DNA of 64,000 nt from Oscillospiraceae bacterium (GTDB taxonomy: Bacteria; Bacillota; Clostridia; Oscillospirales; Oscillospiraceae). The notes below the pieces were generated by a model. That model saw only the letters and a program-made list of their open reading frames with translations. It was not told where the DNA came from and did no database searches. The stretch is from positions 1 to 64,000 of the forward strand of contig JAGAQA010000042.1 of NCBI GenBank assembly GCA_017622995.1, in the 5' to 3' direction. Below are positions 16,032 to 24,056 of the stretch, piece by piece. The position numbers were made by a program, and so were the translations under genes. Position 1 is the first letter of the stretch. Every line of letters begins with the position of its first letter.

Positions 16032-16253
16032 ATGGCTGTTAAAATTGAAAAAGAAACCATCATCGGCGATATTCTGGACGTAGCACCTCAGGCTGCTCCC
16101 CTGTTCTTCGCCATCGGTATGCACTGCCTGGGCTGCCCCTCTTCCCGGGGTGAGACCGTGGAGGAAGCCTGCATGGTTCACGGTGTTGACTGCGAGCCCT
16201 TCCTGGCTCAGCTGAACCATTTCCTGGAAGCCTACGAGGCTGAGAACGGCTGA
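16032..16253 (+). CDS. DUF1858 domain small protein
   Basis: A 73-residue protein consisting of one DUF1858 domain: an N-terminal helix-rich half and the motif HCLGCPSSRGETVEEAC, in which CxxC and a third Cys could bind a metal or act as a redox pair. Such domains also occur fused to hybrid-cluster or radical-SAM-type proteins. The exact role is unknown. It has its own strong promoter and a terminator immediately after it, so it is a single-gene unit. Confidence 0.85.
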   Translation: MAVKIEKETIIGDILDVAPQAAPLFFAIGMHCLGCPSSRGETVEEACMVHGVDCEPFLAQLNHFLEAYEAENG

Positions 16254-16268
16254 TTCGAAACAACATAA

Positions 16269-16297
16269 AAGAGGGAGCCGGTGCGGTTCCCTCTTTT
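16269..16297 (+). terminator. Terminator of the DUF1858 gene
   Basis: AAGAGGGAGCC pairs with GGTTCCCTCTT, followed by T residues. It lies just before the ribosome site of trmK. Confidence 0.75.
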
Positions 16298-16312
16298 TGG
16301 TTTGGAGGTTTT

Positions 16313-16987
16313 ATGAAAGCACCCATATCTACCAGGCTCCTGGCCTGCTGCGACTATATTGCCCCCGGAGACCGGGTGGCGGATGTGGGCTGTGACCACG
16401 GCTACCTGGGGATCCACCTGCTGCTGACCGGCCTTGCCTCCCGGGTGATCGCCGCGGATATTCGCCCCGGCCCTCTGGAATGTGCCGTGAAAAACGGGAA
16501 AAAGTACGGCGTTTCCGAAAGGATGATTTTCTGCCTTTCCGATGGTGTTCAGTCCGTCCCCCGGGATTTTGACACCCTGGTCTGCGCCGGTATGGGGGCC
16601 GACGTGATGGTATCCATTCTGGAAAAGGCTCCCTGGCTGCGCAGTACCGGCTACCGGCTGGTGCTGCAGTGCCAATCCAAAACACCAACGCTTCGGAAGT
16701 ATCTCAGTGAAACCGGCTGGACCATCCGCAGAGAAAATGTGCTGCGGGACGGGCGGTTCCTCTATACGGTCATGGAAGCGGTGTGGGCCCCTTCCCCCGC
16801 CCTGACGTCGGGACAGTGCTATATCTCACCCGCTCTGATGGCAAGCGGCAGCCCCGTTCTCCCGGAATACATCCGCTGGGTCCGGGATCACCTGGCCCTG
16901 TCCGTCCGGAATCAGCCGGACAAAGAAGGCAGCCCGGAAGCCGCCGCGCTGGAAGAGCTGGAACACATCAAGGAGGAACGATTATGA
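16313..16987 (+). CDS. trmK: tRNA (adenine(22)-N(1))-methyltransferase
   Basis: A 224-residue SAM-dependent methyltransferase of the TrmK/YqfN family, which methylates A22 in the D-loop of tRNA. The SAM motif I is VADVGCDHGYLGIHL (about 22-36), followed by VIAADIRPGPLE and the family motif CAGMGADVMVSIL. GGAGG precedes the ATG by about five bases. The stop overlaps the start of the Nif3-like gene by 4 bp (ATGA); this trmK-nif3 pair is conserved in Firmicutes. Confidence 0.93.
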   Translation: MKAPISTRLLACCDYIAPGDRVADVGCDHGYLGIHLLLTGLASRVIAADIRPGPLECAVKNGKKYGVSERMIFCLSDGVQSVPRDFDTLVCAGMGADVMVSILEKAPWLRSTGYRLVLQCQSKTPTLRKYLSETGWTIRRENVLRDGRFLYTVMEAVWAPSPALTSGQCYISPALMASGSPVLPEYIRWVRDHLALSVRNQPDKEGSPEAAALEELEHIKEERL

Positions 16988-17748
16988 TCACGGTTTCGGA
17001 GCTTGTAAAGGGACTGGAAGCCTTTGCGCCTCTGGACCTTGCCTGCAGCTGGGACAATTCCGGCTTGCAGGTGGGCTGGAAAAACGCCCCGGTGGAAAAG
17101 GTGCTGGTGGCCCTTGATCCCTTTGAAGATACAATCCGCGAGGCCATCAGCCTGGGCGCCCAAATGCTGGTTACCCATCATCCCCTGCTGTTTACACCGG
17201 CAAAGCAGATCACCGATGACACGGCGGTGGGCAGATCCATCGCTCTGCTGATGGAACACCACATCAGCCTGTGGAGCGGTCACACCAATGTGGACATCGC
17301 CCAGGGCGGCGTGAATGATGTGCTGGCAGAAAGACTTGGGCTTCGGGACGTCCGGCCCCTGCCGCCGGAAAATCTTTTGCGTATCGGTACTGTGAAAGAG
17401 CAGACGCTGGAAGACTTTCTGCGCACCGTAAAGCAGTGGCTTGGCTGCCCTGGCCTGCGGTATGTGGACGCCGGAAGAACCTGCAAAAAAATCGCCGTAG
17501 GCGGCGGTGCCTGCGGCAGTGAACTGGAGCTGGCGGTGGAAGCCGGCTGCGACACCTTTGTAACCGGCGATGTGAAATACAACCAGTTCCGGGACAGCCT
17601 TGACAGCGGCATGAACCTGATTGACGCCGGTCACTTCTGGACGGAAAACCCGGTCTGTACCGCGCTGGCAGCGAAACTACAGTCCGCTTTTCCCGATTTG
17701 GTGGTCCAAATCTCCGAAAAGCAGGGGGACTGCATGAAATTCTTCTGA
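16984..17748 (+). CDS. Nif3-like dinuclear metal center protein
   Basis: A 254-residue member of the NIF3/YqfO (DUF34) family, which forms toroidal hexamers with a two-metal site. Metal ligands are visible as LVTHHPLLF (HH), SGHTNVD and DAGHFWTE. The family has been linked to GTP cyclohydrolase-like activity, but the cellular role is unsettled. It is translationally coupled to trmK (ATGA overlap); a longer upstream frame is rejected for that reason. It is shorter than YqfO forms that carry an inserted PII-like domain. Confidence 0.9.
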   Translation: MITVSELVKGLEAFAPLDLACSWDNSGLQVGWKNAPVEKVLVALDPFEDTIREAISLGAQMLVTHHPLLFTPAKQITDDTAVGRSIALLMEHHISLWSGHTNVDIAQGGVNDVLAERLGLRDVRPLPPENLLRIGTVKEQTLEDFLRTVKQWLGCPGLRYVDAGRTCKKIAVGGGACGSELELAVEAGCDTFVTGDVKYNQFRDSLDSGMNLIDAGHFWTENPVCTALAAKLQSAFPDLVVQISEKQGDCMKFF

Positions 17749-17755
17749 TTACCCG

Positions 17756-17784
17756 TTGATTTTTTCAGAATCCGGTGCTAGAAT
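17756..17784 (+). promoter_or_regulatory. Promoter of yebC
   Basis: TTGATT (17756-17761), a 17-bp spacer and TAGAAT (17779-17784). The predicted transcript has a leader of about 185 bases with several hairpins. Confidence 0.6.
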
Positions 17785-17799
17785 AGATTGAACATTTTT

Positions 17800-17950
17800 G
17801 GTAAATTCCCTTGCAGTGCAGTTACGCTGCCATTTATGAACGTGTTGGTGCATGGGAATTTATTTGCATCAGCGCCGGTTGCCCCGCCAGGGGCGAGGCG
17901 CTGGCATTTACAAAATAATTACTATGAATGCGGAGCTTTCATAGTAAAAT
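17800..17950 (+). ncRNA. Structured leader upstream of yebC
   Basis: Three inverted repeats lie in the leader. TAAATTCCC near 17802 pairs with GGGAATTTA near 17855. CAGCGCC with CCCC pairs with GGGG and GGCGCTG (about 17870-17904). TTACTATGAA pairs with TTTCATAGTAA (about 17918-17946), the last ending just before the ribosome site AAGGGAAG. No known riboswitch family was recognised. It could be an attenuator or an RNA control element. Confidence 0.4.
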
Positions 17951-17973
17951 TCCAGAAAGGGAAGATTGAACAT

Positions 17974-18708
17974 ATGTCCGGACATTCCAAATGGCATAAC
18001 ATTCAGAAAACCAAGGGCGCACAGGACGCCAAGCGTGCCGCTTCCTTTACGAAGATCGCAAAGGAAATGATCGTGGCTGTGAAGGAAGGCGGCGGCTCTG
18101 CCGATCCCGCTTACAACTCCCGGCTGGCTACCGTCATCACCAAGGCCAAGGCCGCCAATATGCCCAACGACAACATCAAGCGGGTGCTGGAAAAGGCAAG
18201 CTCCTCCGGCACCGGTGACAACTACGAATCCATCACCTACGAAGGCTATGGCCCCGGCGGCGTTGCCGTAATCGTAGAAGCCATGACCGACAACCGGAAC
18301 CGTACCGCCGGCTCTGTCCGTCACCACTTTGACAAGTACGGCGGAAATCTGGGTGCCAACGGCTGCGTGAGCTGGAGCTTTGATAAGAAGGGCGTTCTGG
18401 TCATCGACAACGAGGACGGCGACTATGAAGAGGATCAGGTCATGATGGACGCCATGGACTGCGGAGCCGATGACTTTGAGGCCGACGGCGATGTGTTCAC
18501 CGTCTACACCACCCCCGATGACTTCAACGCTGTGGCTGACGGCCTGACCGCAAAAAAGTACACCTTTGTCTCCGCCCAGATTGAAATGGTTCCCCAGAAC
18601 TATGTGAAGCTTTCCGCTGAGGACAGCGAAAAGATGGAAAAAATGCTGGATCTGTTCGAGGACGACGACGACGTTCAGAACACCTGGCACAACTGGGATC
18701 AGGAATAA
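17974..18708 (+). CDS. yebC: YebC/PmpR family protein (translation/transcription factor)
   Basis: A 244-residue TACO1/YebC family protein starting MSGHSKWHNIQKTKGAQDAK, the diagnostic opening of the family. The fold includes the GYGPGGVAVIVEAMTDN motif. Members act as DNA-binding regulators (PmpR) and, for the YebC2 group, help ribosomes through proline stretches; which applies here is not decided by sequence alone. The start at 17974 is fixed by the conserved N-terminus. It is a single gene with its own promoter, structured leader and strong terminator. Confidence 0.93.
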   Translation: MSGHSKWHNIQKTKGAQDAKRAASFTKIAKEMIVAVKEGGGSADPAYNSRLATVITKAKAANMPNDNIKRVLEKASSSGTGDNYESITYEGYGPGGVAVIVEAMTDNRNRTAGSVRHHFDKYGGNLGANGCVSWSFDKKGVLVIDNEDGDYEEDQVMMDAMDCGADDFEADGDVFTVYTTPDDFNAVADGLTAKKYTFVSAQIEMVPQNYVKLSAEDSEKMEKMLDLFEDDDDVQNTWHNWDQE

Positions 18709-18713
18709 ACTTT

Positions 18714-18744
18714 ATGCCGCTCTGTTTTCAGAGCGGCATTTTTT
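18714..18744 (+). terminator. Terminator of yebC
   Basis: ATGCCGCTCTG and CAGAGCGGCAT form an 11-bp perfect stem followed by five or more T residues. Confidence 0.9.
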
Positions 18745-18754
18745 GATAAAAAGG

Positions 18755-18781
18755 GCACCGGCAAGAATGGCTTGCCGGTGC
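18755..18781 (-). terminator. Terminator of pepD
   Basis: GCACCGGCAAG and CTTGCCGGTGC form an 11-bp stem. On the - strand a CCCTTTTTATC tail follows. Confidence 0.85.
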
Positions 18782-18789
18782 TTTGCGAT

Positions 18790-20232
18790 TTACAGGTTTT
18801 TCAGCACTTCCAGCAGGAAGTTCCAGGTACGCTCGGTGGACGCAATCTCCAGCTTTTCCCGGCTGGTGTGAATGTCGTGCATCTGGGGTCCGATGGATAC
18901 GCAGTCCAGACCCGGCAGCTTATCGCCCAACAGGCCGCACTCCAGGCCGGCGTGAATGGCCAGAACCTGGGGCTCCTTTCCGAACATCTCCTGATAGATC
19001 CGGACCATGGTGTCCCGCAGAGGGGAATCCTTCCGGAACTCCCAGGCGGGATAGGTGCCGGACTGGGTGTAGGTGCCGTTATAGAAATCCGTCAGCTCCC
19101 GGAGCTTGCGGATCAGCTCCTCCTTCTCCTGGTTGACAGAGCTGCGGACGGAGAAGGTAGCGGTAAACTGGTCACCCAGCTTGGCAATGCCCAGGTTCAG
19201 GCTGGTCTGCACCAGGCCGGGCATATCCTGGCTGTAGCTCTGCACACCGTTGGGGCAGGCGCACAGAAGGCTGATTACATCGGAAGTGGCAGCGGTAGTC
19301 AGGCTGTTGCCGCCCAAGGCGTCCACATCAAAGGCCTGAATGCTGGCTTCCGGCTCATCGAACTTCTCCCGGATCTCCGCCTGAAGCTGGGCTGCCACAT
19401 CATTGATGCGCTCAATACCGATGCCCATGGCAACAACCGTAGCCTGACAGCTTCTGGGAATGGCATTGTCCTTGGAGCCGCCGGTGAAGGAGGTCAGGCA
19501 AAGGGGCATCAGCTTCTGAATCCTGCTCAGATACTCCCCCATCACCTTGTTTGCGTTTGCCCGGTTCTTGTGGATTTCCGCACCGGAGTGACCGCCCTGC
19601 AGGCCATCCACCGTCAGGCGGACACAGGGGCCGTAGACGGCCTTCCGTTCCACAGGCAGAGAAATCACACTGGTTGCGCCGCCGGCACAGGACACGGTGA
19701 AAATCCCCTCTTCCTCGCTGTCCAGGTTCACCAGGGTGCGGCCCTGCAGCATGGAAAGATCGATGGCGGTTGCGCCCAGCATACCGATTTCCTCGTCCAC
19801 GGTAATGATCACTTCCAGAGGCGGATGGGCAATGGTATTGTCCTCCAGAATCGCCAGGGCATAGGCCACGGCAATGCCGTCATCACCGCCCAGAGTGGTA
19901 CCCTTGGCGTAGACATACCGATCATCATGCATCAGGTCCAGGCCATCCACTGCCATATCGAGCGGGCAGCTCGCATCCTTCTCACAGACCATATCCATGT
20001 GGCCCTGCAAAATCACCGGAGCATGGTCCTCCATGCCGCAGGTGCCGGGCCCAAAGAGGATCACATTGTTGCTCTCGTCCTGAATGTATTTCAGGTTATG
20101 TTCCTTTGCAAACGCCACCAGATAGTCACTGATTGCCTTTGTATTGCGGCTGCCATGGGGAATGGCGCAGATTTCTTCAAAATAACGGAACACGCTGCCG
20201 GGCTTCAGGCCGGCCAGTTTCTTTTGGGACAT
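18790..20232 (-). CDS. pepD: Aminoacyl-histidine dipeptidase (M20 family)
   Basis: A 480-residue zinc peptidase of the PepD (beta-alanyl-histidine dipeptidase) family that cleaves dipeptides such as those with C-terminal histidine. M20 metal ligands are visible: QGHMDMVC (about residue 78), GDDGIAVA, the catalytic pair VDEEIGMLGA, and NLDSEEEG. The lid domain carries GLQGGHSGAEI. Length is usual for the family. AAGGAGCG precedes the ATG. It is a single-gene unit bounded by a terminator on one side and the secG terminator on the other. Confidence 0.95.
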   Translation of the reverse strand: MSQKKLAGLKPGSVFRYFEEICAIPHGSRNTKAISDYLVAFAKEHNLKYIQDESNNVILFGPGTCGMEDHAPVILQGHMDMVCEKDASCPLDMAVDGLDLMHDDRYVYAKGTTLGGDDGIAVAYALAILEDNTIAHPPLEVIITVDEEIGMLGATAIDLSMLQGRTLVNLDSEEEGIFTVSCAGGATSVISLPVERKAVYGPCVRLTVDGLQGGHSGAEIHKNRANANKVMGEYLSRIQKLMPLCLTSFTGGSKDNAIPRSCQATVVAMGIGIERINDVAAQLQAEIREKFDEPEASIQAFDVDALGGNSLTTAATSDVISLLCACPNGVQSYSQDMPGLVQTSLNLGIAKLGDQFTATFSVRSSVNQEKEELIRKLRELTDFYNGTYTQSGTYPAWEFRKDSPLRDTMVRIYQEMFGKEPQVLAIHAGLECGLLGDKLPGLDCVSIGPQMHDIHTSREKLEIASTERTWNFLLEVLKNL

Positions 20233-20321
20233 ATGATTCGCTCCTTTTCAAAATCAGGATGGTTCATTTGCTGCCATAATACTATCACACACAGCGGGAA
20301 AAGTCACTGCTCAAATATAAC

Positions 20322-20350
20322 AAAGACCACAGGCAAAAACCTGTGGTCCA
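20322..20350 (-). terminator. Terminator of secG
   Basis: GACCACAGG and CCTGTGGTC form a 9-bp stem, with CTTTGTTATATTTG following on the - strand. Confidence 0.75.
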
Positions 20351-20368
20351 ATTGTTATTTAGTCCAAA

Positions 20369-20608
20369 TTATACCAGGCTCAGAGCCAGCGTCAGCAGGA
20401 TCCAGACAATGGCAATCCACTTGGTGGAGTTAGCCAGCATCCGATCCAGGCCGCCCTTCTTGTTCTTGCTCAGGTAAGAATCGGAAGAACCGGAGATCGC
20501 GCTGGACAGGCCAGCTTCCTTACCGGACTGCAGCAGAACAACCACAATCAGGGCAACGCTGGCAACGGCCTCCAGAGCAACCAGAACCGTTTCAATAACA
20601 GAACTCAT
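20369..20608 (-). CDS. secG: Preprotein translocase subunit SecG
   Basis: A 79-residue small membrane subunit of the SecYEG channel. Two transmembrane helices (about 7-27 and 57-78) flank a loop with the family features VVLLQSGKEAGLSSAISG and SKNKKGGLDRMLA. The start at 20608 is chosen for GGAGGGAGG upstream and the normal length; the longer frame to 20743 runs through the promoter. It is expressed from a promoter at 20691-20719. Confidence 0.93.
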   Translation of the reverse strand: MSSVIETVLVALEAVASVALIVVVLLQSGKEAGLSSAISGSSDSYLSKNKKGGLDRMLANSTKWIAIVWILLTLALSLV

Positions 20609-20690
20609 CGTGACAAACCTCCCTCCGCTGATTCGCGGAATGCGAACGGTATTGGGTCTGCACAGCCTGCAAACCTCGAACAGCCAAACC

Positions 20691-20719
20691 AGTATAGCAC
20701 ACCGCATAAGAAAATGCAA
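20691..20719 (-). promoter_or_regulatory. Promoter of secG
   Basis: On the - strand TTGCAT (20714-20719), 17 bp, TATACT (20691-20696). Confidence 0.7.
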
Positions 20720-20752
20720 GTATGAATCCCGGTATTTCCCCAAATTTTCGCT

Positions 20753-21880
20753 TTATTTCTGCACCCAGTTGCCGGTTGCCATGCAATTGAGGTAACTTTC
20801 AATGAAGGGATCCAGGGCGCCATCCATAACCGCATTGACATTGGAAGTCTCGCAGCCGGTGCGGGTATCCTTGACCAGGGTATAGGGCATAAACACATAA
20901 TTGCGGATCTGGCTGCCCCACTCGATCTTCTGCTGCACGCCCTTGATGTCGGAGATTTTATCCAGATGCTCCCGTTCCTTGATCTCCACCAGCTTGGAAC
21001 GCAGCATCTTCAAACAGGTTTCCTTGTTCTGGAACTGGCTTCGTTCCGTCTGGCAGGACACCACAATGCCGGTAGCCTTGTGGATCAGACGAACGGCAGA
21101 GGAGGTCTTGTTGATGTGCTGGCCGTCGGCACCGGAGGAACGGTACACCTGCATCTCGTAGTCCTCTGGCCGGATTTCCACATCCTGGCTGTCGTCCTCA
21201 ATCTCAGGAATCACCTCAACGGCAGAAAAAGAGGTCTGACGGCGGGCGTTGGCATCAAAGGGAGATACACGAACCAGGCGGTGAACGCCGTTTTCCCCCT
21301 TCAGAAAACCATAGGCATTCTCGCCCTCGATCAGAATATCCGCGGACTTAAGGCCTGCCTCGTCACCTTCCAGATAATCCATAATCTTGTAGGTGAAGCC
21401 GTGGCGCTCTGCCCAGCGGGTATACATCCGGTAGAGCATCTGGCACCAGTCCTGGGCTTCCGTACCGCCGGCACCGGCGTGAAAGCTCATCAGCGCGTTG
21501 TTCTTATCGTAGTGGCCGGTGAGCAGGGTTTCCAGGCGGCAGGTTTCCATCTGCTCTTCCAGAACCTCAAAGCCCTCCTTCAGCTCATCCAGCATGGAAT
21601 CATCGTCTTCTTCGGCGGCCATCTCACAGATGGTCATCATATCCTCCCAGGAGGATACCATTTTCTCGTACCGCTCGATCTTTGCCTCGGTCTGTTTGAC
21701 CTTAATGGCCACCTTCTGGCTCTTCTCCGGGTCATCCCAGAAGCCGGGGGCCTCCTGCATGGCATGGAGCCGCTCCAGCTCGCTGCGCATACCGGTCATA
21801 TTCAGGGATTCTGCCAGGCCGTCCAGCGCGGGGCGGCAGTCATTCAGTTTCTGCTTATAGGTATCAAATTCAATATTCAT
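20753..21880 (-). CDS. prfB: Peptide chain release factor 2 (with variant GGQ motif)
   Basis: A 375-residue class I release factor that reads UGA and UAA and triggers peptide release. The stop-recognition SPF motif is intact (RVSPFDANARR). The catalytic loop reads SSGADGQHINKTSSAVR, so the first glycine of the near-universal GGQ is Asp (codon GAC); the flanking sequence is fully typical. The frame is continuous, without the in-frame TGA used for autoregulatory frameshifting in many prfB genes. Length is normal. A promoter stands at 21933-21961. Unless another release factor compensates, the change would be expected to hurt catalysis, so a sequencing error must be excluded. Confidence 0.93.
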   Translation of the reverse strand: MNIEFDTYKQKLNDCRPALDGLAESLNMTGMRSELERLHAMQEAPGFWDDPEKSQKVAIKVKQTEAKIERYEKMVSSWEDMMTICEMAAEEDDDSMLDELKEGFEVLEEQMETCRLETLLTGHYDKNNALMSFHAGAGGTEAQDWCQMLYRMYTRWAERHGFTYKIMDYLEGDEAGLKSADILIEGENAYGFLKGENGVHRLVRVSPFDANARRQTSFSAVEVIPEIEDDSQDVEIRPEDYEMQVYRSSGADGQHINKTSSAVRLIHKATGIVVSCQTERSQFQNKETCLKMLRSKLVEIKEREHLDKISDIKGVQQKIEWGSQIRNYVFMPYTLVKDTRTGCETSNVNAVMDGALDPFIESYLNCMATGNWVQK

Positions 21881-21932
21881 AGGTTTACTCCACTATATCC
21901 TTCACAAATCATGGTTCCTTTACAACTTTTGC

Positions 21933-21961
21933 ATTATACCGAAAAAGAATGGCTCTGTAAA
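21933..21961 (-). promoter_or_regulatory. Promoter of prfB
   Basis: On the - strand TTTACA (21956-21961), 17 bp, TATAAT (21933-21938). Confidence 0.7.
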
Positions 21962-21999
21962 GAGGAAAAACAATTTTTTTGTAACAGAAACAGAATATT

Positions 22000-23523
22000 T
22001 TACGGATTTCCGGGATCGGGGACGCTGGGATAAAGGGACCTGTCCGTATGGGGAATAAATCTGGCCGCCACCATGTTTTCCAGGAACTTGTCCATCTCCG
22101 AAAAATGCAGATAGGTGGCGTTTTCCTGGAAGCCCTTCAGACGCTCCAGACAACTGCTGTCCAGAAGCAGCTTCTTTGCCCCGGCCAGAGAGGTGTTGCC
22201 CAGAGGAATCAGCTTGCTTCTGTCCACATCCGGGTAAATGCCCACCGTAACGGCGGATTCCACATCAATGTGGGTGCCGAAGCCACCGGCAAGATAAATG
22301 CTCCCCAGATCCCCGGGTGTCAGGCCGCAGTGATCCAGCAGCGTTGCCACCATGGTAAAGGCAGCCGCCTTGCAGCAGATAAACTCCTGAATATCCGCCT
22401 GCGTAAAGTAAAGGCCGTGCTTTTCATCATACACCACAGCGGGCACAGAGCATTCCAGGTTCTCATCCCAGACAAGCGTCGTATGCCTTTTATCGTCCAG
22501 ATTGACCGTACCGTCCCCCCGGATGATTCCGGCCAGGTAGCACTGGGCCACCAGGTCAAAGATCCCGGTGCCGCAGATGCCCCTGGGTTCTCCCCCGCCT
22601 ACCGTTTCCAGATGAAATTCACCATCCGAATCGATCTTCAGGTGCCGGATGGCGCCCTCCTCTGCCCGCATACCGTAGCGGCTGCCGAACCCTTCCAGCG
22701 CAGGACCGGCGGCACCGGCACCCATGAGCAGGTAATCCTTACAGCCAAGGCACAATTCTCCATTGGTGCCGATGTCCAGGAAAATAGACGGCGTATCGGA
22801 GGTATCCAGGTCCGTCAGCAGCAATCCCGCGGTAATGTCTCCGCCAAGATAGTTGGCAACTGCCGGGAAACAGTATACATTGCAGTCTAGTGGCAGGTCC
22901 AGCTCGCGGGCCGAAAGGATGCCGGGATCAAAGAACACCGGCGCGTAGGGGTTCTGAAAGACCAGCCAAGGGTCACAGCCCAGGAAGAAGTGAATCATCG
23001 TGGTATTGCCGCCTACAATCAGGGCAGAAATTTCTTCCCGGTCAATGCCAGCCCCGTCACAGACCTGCTCCGTCAGCTTGCAGATGTCCCCCACCACCAG
23101 GCAGCGCAGCTGTTCCAGATTGTTTCCGTCTTCCTTCACCGCCAGAATCCGGTCCAGAATGTTGAGACCAAAGCGGACCTGACTGTTGACACAGCCGGAA
23201 TGGGCAACGGCTTTGCCAGAAAGCATATCCACCAGCTCCATCTCCAGCGTGGTAGAGCCGATGTCCAGCGCCAGGCCGTAAAGAGAACCGGTGGCATCCC
23301 CCGGCTCCACACGGGTGACTTCCAGGCCCTTTCTTCCCGGGCACAGAGTAACCGTCACCTGATACCCGGAATTGGTGACCAGGGGGTAAAGCTTACGCAT
23401 GACGGAAAGCGGCATAGAAGCGTCAAGGGGTTTCAGCGCATCCAGAATCCGCTCCTTATCCGCCCGAAAATCATCTCTGCTGGGAGGATCCAGCGATAAA
23501 TATCGTTTATAGGAAAAGGTCAT
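22000..23523 (-). CDS. ASKHA-domain protein related to corrinoid activators (RACo/RamA-like)
   Basis: A 507-residue ASKHA (actin-like ATPase) protein of the DUF4445 family. Nucleotide-binding motifs are LDIGSTTLEMEL (87-98), IVGGNTTMIHFFLG, FLDIGTNGEL and LAGGFGTHIDVE. Relatives activate corrinoid proteins of methyltransfer systems by ATP-driven reduction and normally carry an N-terminal 2Fe-2S ferredoxin domain. Here that domain is absent: the chain starts at the linker domain. No corrinoid protein or methyltransferase lies nearby. The start at 23523 overlaps the kinase-like gene by 4 bp (ATGA), which decides it over a longer frame. The role is uncertain. Confidence 0.85.
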   Translation of the reverse strand: MTFSYKRYLSLDPPSRDDFRADKERILDALKPLDASMPLSVMRKLYPLVTNSGYQVTVTLCPGRKGLEVTRVEPGDATGSLYGLALDIGSTTLEMELVDMLSGKAVAHSGCVNSQVRFGLNILDRILAVKEDGNNLEQLRCLVVGDICKLTEQVCDGAGIDREEISALIVGGNTTMIHFFLGCDPWLVFQNPYAPVFFDPGILSARELDLPLDCNVYCFPAVANYLGGDITAGLLLTDLDTSDTPSIFLDIGTNGELCLGCKDYLLMGAGAAGPALEGFGSRYGMRAEEGAIRHLKIDSDGEFHLETVGGGEPRGICGTGIFDLVAQCYLAGIIRGDGTVNLDDKRHTTLVWDENLECSVPAVVYDEKHGLYFTQADIQEFICCKAAAFTMVATLLDHCGLTPGDLGSIYLAGGFGTHIDVESAVTVGIYPDVDRSKLIPLGNTSLAGAKKLLLDSSCLERLKGFQENATYLHFSEMDKFLENMVAARFIPHTDRSLYPSVPDPGNP

Positions 23524-24056
23524 ACCGTCTTCTCCTTCTCGTAGGCAAGAAATGCCTCTGTCCTGGACCAATAAGCAGCGCCCCAATTCTGGAAGCTCCA
23601 CTTGGGGTCAAAGGCGTTGCACTCATAATCGATGTAGAAAAGCGCTCCATCATTGACTACAAAATTCGTGGGGAAATAATCAATGTTCAGGCCCTTGCGC
23701 TCCAGGGAAAGGCTCAGTTCCCGGGCCTGCGTCACATAGATGGGGTCCAAAGCATCCTGCTTTACCAGGTCATATACCGTAGGCCCCGGGATATATTCCT
23801 TCAGGATACGCTCCTGATCACGGTCCACGTCCAGCATCCGGGGCATTGGCACCTGTGCCTGGCACAGCCGGTCGTAGTCATGAAGCTCCGCCGCCAGCTT
23901 ATCCCCGAAGGTATAGTAGCTGCAGGGCTCATGGTGGATCTGCTTGAGCACATACTCCCGCTCTCCATCCATCACCAGGTAGGAATAGCCCCCTTTTCCC
24001 TTTCCAAGAAGCTTTCTTACCTGAAAAACACGGCCATTGACATCCATTGTGTTCAT
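23520..24056 (-). CDS. Minimal Ser/Thr or small-molecule kinase-like protein
   Basis: A 178-residue compact protein-kinase-like fold. A glycine-rich loop GKGKGG (18-23), a lysine in YVLKQI (Lys38), a catalytic loop NIDYFPTNFVV (Asp126, Asn131) and a metal aspartate in FYIDYE (Asp143) are visible, in the order seen in RIO/APH-type kinases. The C-lobe is very short. It is coupled on both sides by ATGA overlaps, to the MATE gene before and the ASKHA gene after. The substrate is unknown. Confidence 0.75.
   Translation of the reverse strand: MNTMDVNGRVFQVRKLLGKGKGGYSYLVMDGEREYVLKQIHHEPCSYYTFGDKLAAELHDYDRLCQAQVPMPRMLDVDRDQERILKEYIPGPTVYDLVKQDALDPIYVTQARELSLSLERKGLNIDYFPTNFVVNDGALFYIDYECNAFDPKWSFQNWGAAYWSRTEAFLAYEKEKTV

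Noticed and set aside
20753..21880. Programmed frameshift in prfB
   Set aside because: No in-frame TGA is present near codon 25; the frame is continuous from the start codon.
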